The notes under the pieces were generated by a model that did no database searches, was not told where the DNA came from, and saw nothing but the letters and a program-made list of their open reading frames with translations. A stretch of DNA of 64,000 nucleotides from positions 124,001 to 188,000 of the forward strand of contig NZ_QDDR01000009.1 of NCBI RefSeq assembly GCF_003075525.1. The letters are read 5' to 3'. Of this stretch, positions 63,218-64,000 are shown one piece after another. Within the stretch, counting starts at the first letter, position 1, and each line of letters starts with the position of its first letter. The DNA is from Pararhodobacter aggregans. GTDB lineage: Bacteria; Pseudomonadota; Alphaproteobacteria; Rhodobacterales; Rhodobacteraceae. The position numbers and the translations under genes were made by a program.

Positions 63218-64000
63218 TTATTCAGCGGCGACCGCGGCGGAGGCGGCAGGCTTCGCTTCGCCCACCTTCCGCACGGTCATCCACAGGTTGTAGCACATGA
63301 TCAGGGCACCGACGAGGAACATGAGGCCCCCCACGCCGCGCACCACGTACATCGGGAACTTGGCGGCAACGGTGTCGGCGAACGAGTTCACCAGGAAGCC
63401 CTGCGCGTCGACCTGACGCCACATCAGACCCTCCATGATCCCCGTCACCCACATCGAGGCGGCGTAGAGCACGATGCCGATCGTGGCGAGCCAGAAGTGC
63501 CAGCTGACCAGCGACAGCGAATAGAGGCGCTCACGCTTCCACAGCCGCGGGACCAGGTAATAGAGCATCCCGAAGGTGATCATCCCGTTCCAGCCCAGCG
63601 CGCCCGAATGGACGTGACCGATGGTCCAGTCCGTGTAGTGCGAGAGCGAGTTGACGGCGCGGATCGACATCATCGGCCCCTCGAAGGTGGCCATGCCGTA
63701 AAAGCCCACGGCGACGACCATCATCCGGATCACCGGGTCGGTGCGCAGCTTGTCCCAGGCGCCCGAGAGCGTCATCAGACCGTTGATCATCCCGCCCCAG
63801 CTGGGCATCCACAGCATGATCGAGAAGGTCATGCCCAGCGTCTGCGCCCAGTCGGGCAGCGCGGTGTAGTGCAGGTGGTGCGGACCAGCCCAGATATAGA
63901 GGAAGATCAGCGCCCAGAAGTGGATGATCGACAGCTTGTAGCTGTAGACCGGACGTTCGGCCTGTTTCGGGATGAAGTAATACATCATGCCCAGGAAGCC
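63218..64000 (-). CDS. ccoN: cbb3 oxidase catalytic subunit CcoN, C-terminal part
   Basis: The N-terminal half lies beyond the window. About 260 C-terminal residues are visible, with many membrane helices. [10 protein letters not shown] near residue 36 from the right edge is a conserved loop of the heme-copper oxidase, and [15 protein letters not shown] carries heme-linked histidines. This is the oxygen-reducing subunit of the high-affinity oxidase, first gene of ccoNOQP. Its promoter lies outside the window. Confidence 0.96.
   Translation of the reverse strand, partial: GFLGMMYYFIPKQAERPVYSYKLSIIHFWALIFLYIWAGPHHLHYTALPDWAQTLGMTFSIMLWMPSWGGMINGLMTLSGAWDKLRTDPVIRMMVVAVGFYGMATFEGPMMSIRAVNSLSHYTDWTIGHVHSGALGWNGMITFGMLYYLVPRLWKRERLYSLSLVSWHFWLATIGIVLYAASMWVTGIMEGLMWRQVDAQGFLVNSFADTVAAKFPMYVVRGVGGLMFLVGALIMCYNLWMTVRKVGEAKPAASAAVAAE

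Overview
The window is chromosomal DNA of a high-GC alphaproteobacterium, most likely a member of the Rhodobacteraceae/Paracoccaceae (Rhodobacter/Rhodovulum-like). The evidence is the complete cbb3 oxidase assembly set with an FnrL-type box, a sigma-32 promoter plus ROSE-like thermometer ahead of a small heat-shock gene, the glcDEF glycolate oxidase set, and very strong GC bias. No tRNA, rRNA, phage, transposase or CRISPR array was seen. The genus cannot be fixed from sequence reading alone.

Layout. 1-3987: glycolate oxidase glcD (3' end only), glcE and glcF, with two small unknown genes interleaved. 4205-6586: a secreted trypsin-like protease, a thermometer-controlled Hsp20 and a PhzF-family isomerase. 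6587-6939: a cluster of REP-like palindromes and a duplicated gene tail. 6940-13671 (minus): a MoxR / DUF58 / BatA-like / vWA-like four-gene envelope operon. 13757-17287: a DUF1285 protein, an NlpC/P60 hydrolase, an M17 leucyl aminopeptidase and a small unknown. 17445-19874: beta carbonic anhydrase next to a SulP transporter.

19930-39872 is a cell-surface polysaccharide region. It contains Kdo synthesis (kdsA, kdsB), UDP-galactopyranose mutase (glf), a beta-propeller/RTX protein, a family 2 glycosyltransferase, a KpsM/KpsE/KpsT-like ABC export system, three sulfotransferase-like proteins, a GT4 glycosyltransferase, a double-domain GT2 protein and a 1373-residue protein. That last protein joins an N-terminal galectin-like domain to a GT31-type galactosyltransferase domain and a C-terminal GT2/GT92-like domain. 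Read together, the genes suggest a Kdo-linked, galactose/galactofuranose-containing and possibly sulfated capsule; this is inference. The galectin-GT31 combination resembles plant beta-1,3-galactosyltransferases and is the most striking object in the window.

39925-49668 (mostly minus) is housekeeping: asd, an MFS transporter, rppH, ctpA, an EnvC-like murein hydrolase activator, gpmI, rlmH, rsfS (apparently with a CTG start) and a MscS channel. 50012-55216 (plus): leuC and leuD with a DUF308/HdeD membrane gene between them, a conserved membrane protein, and a secreted endonuclease/exonuclease/phosphatase-family protein with a repeated signal-peptide-like N-terminus. 55313-64000 (minus): a host-attachment-family protein with a small hydrophilic partner, sodB, then ccoS, ccoI, ccoH, ccoG (behind an FnrL box), ccoP, ccoQ, ccoO and the 3' part of ccoN.

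Two dispersed repeat families run through the intergenic spaces: GTAG-headed REP-like palindromes (12 copies seen, one pair forming the end of glcF) and a composite hairpin element (3 places), one of which carries a 28-bp inverted repeat.
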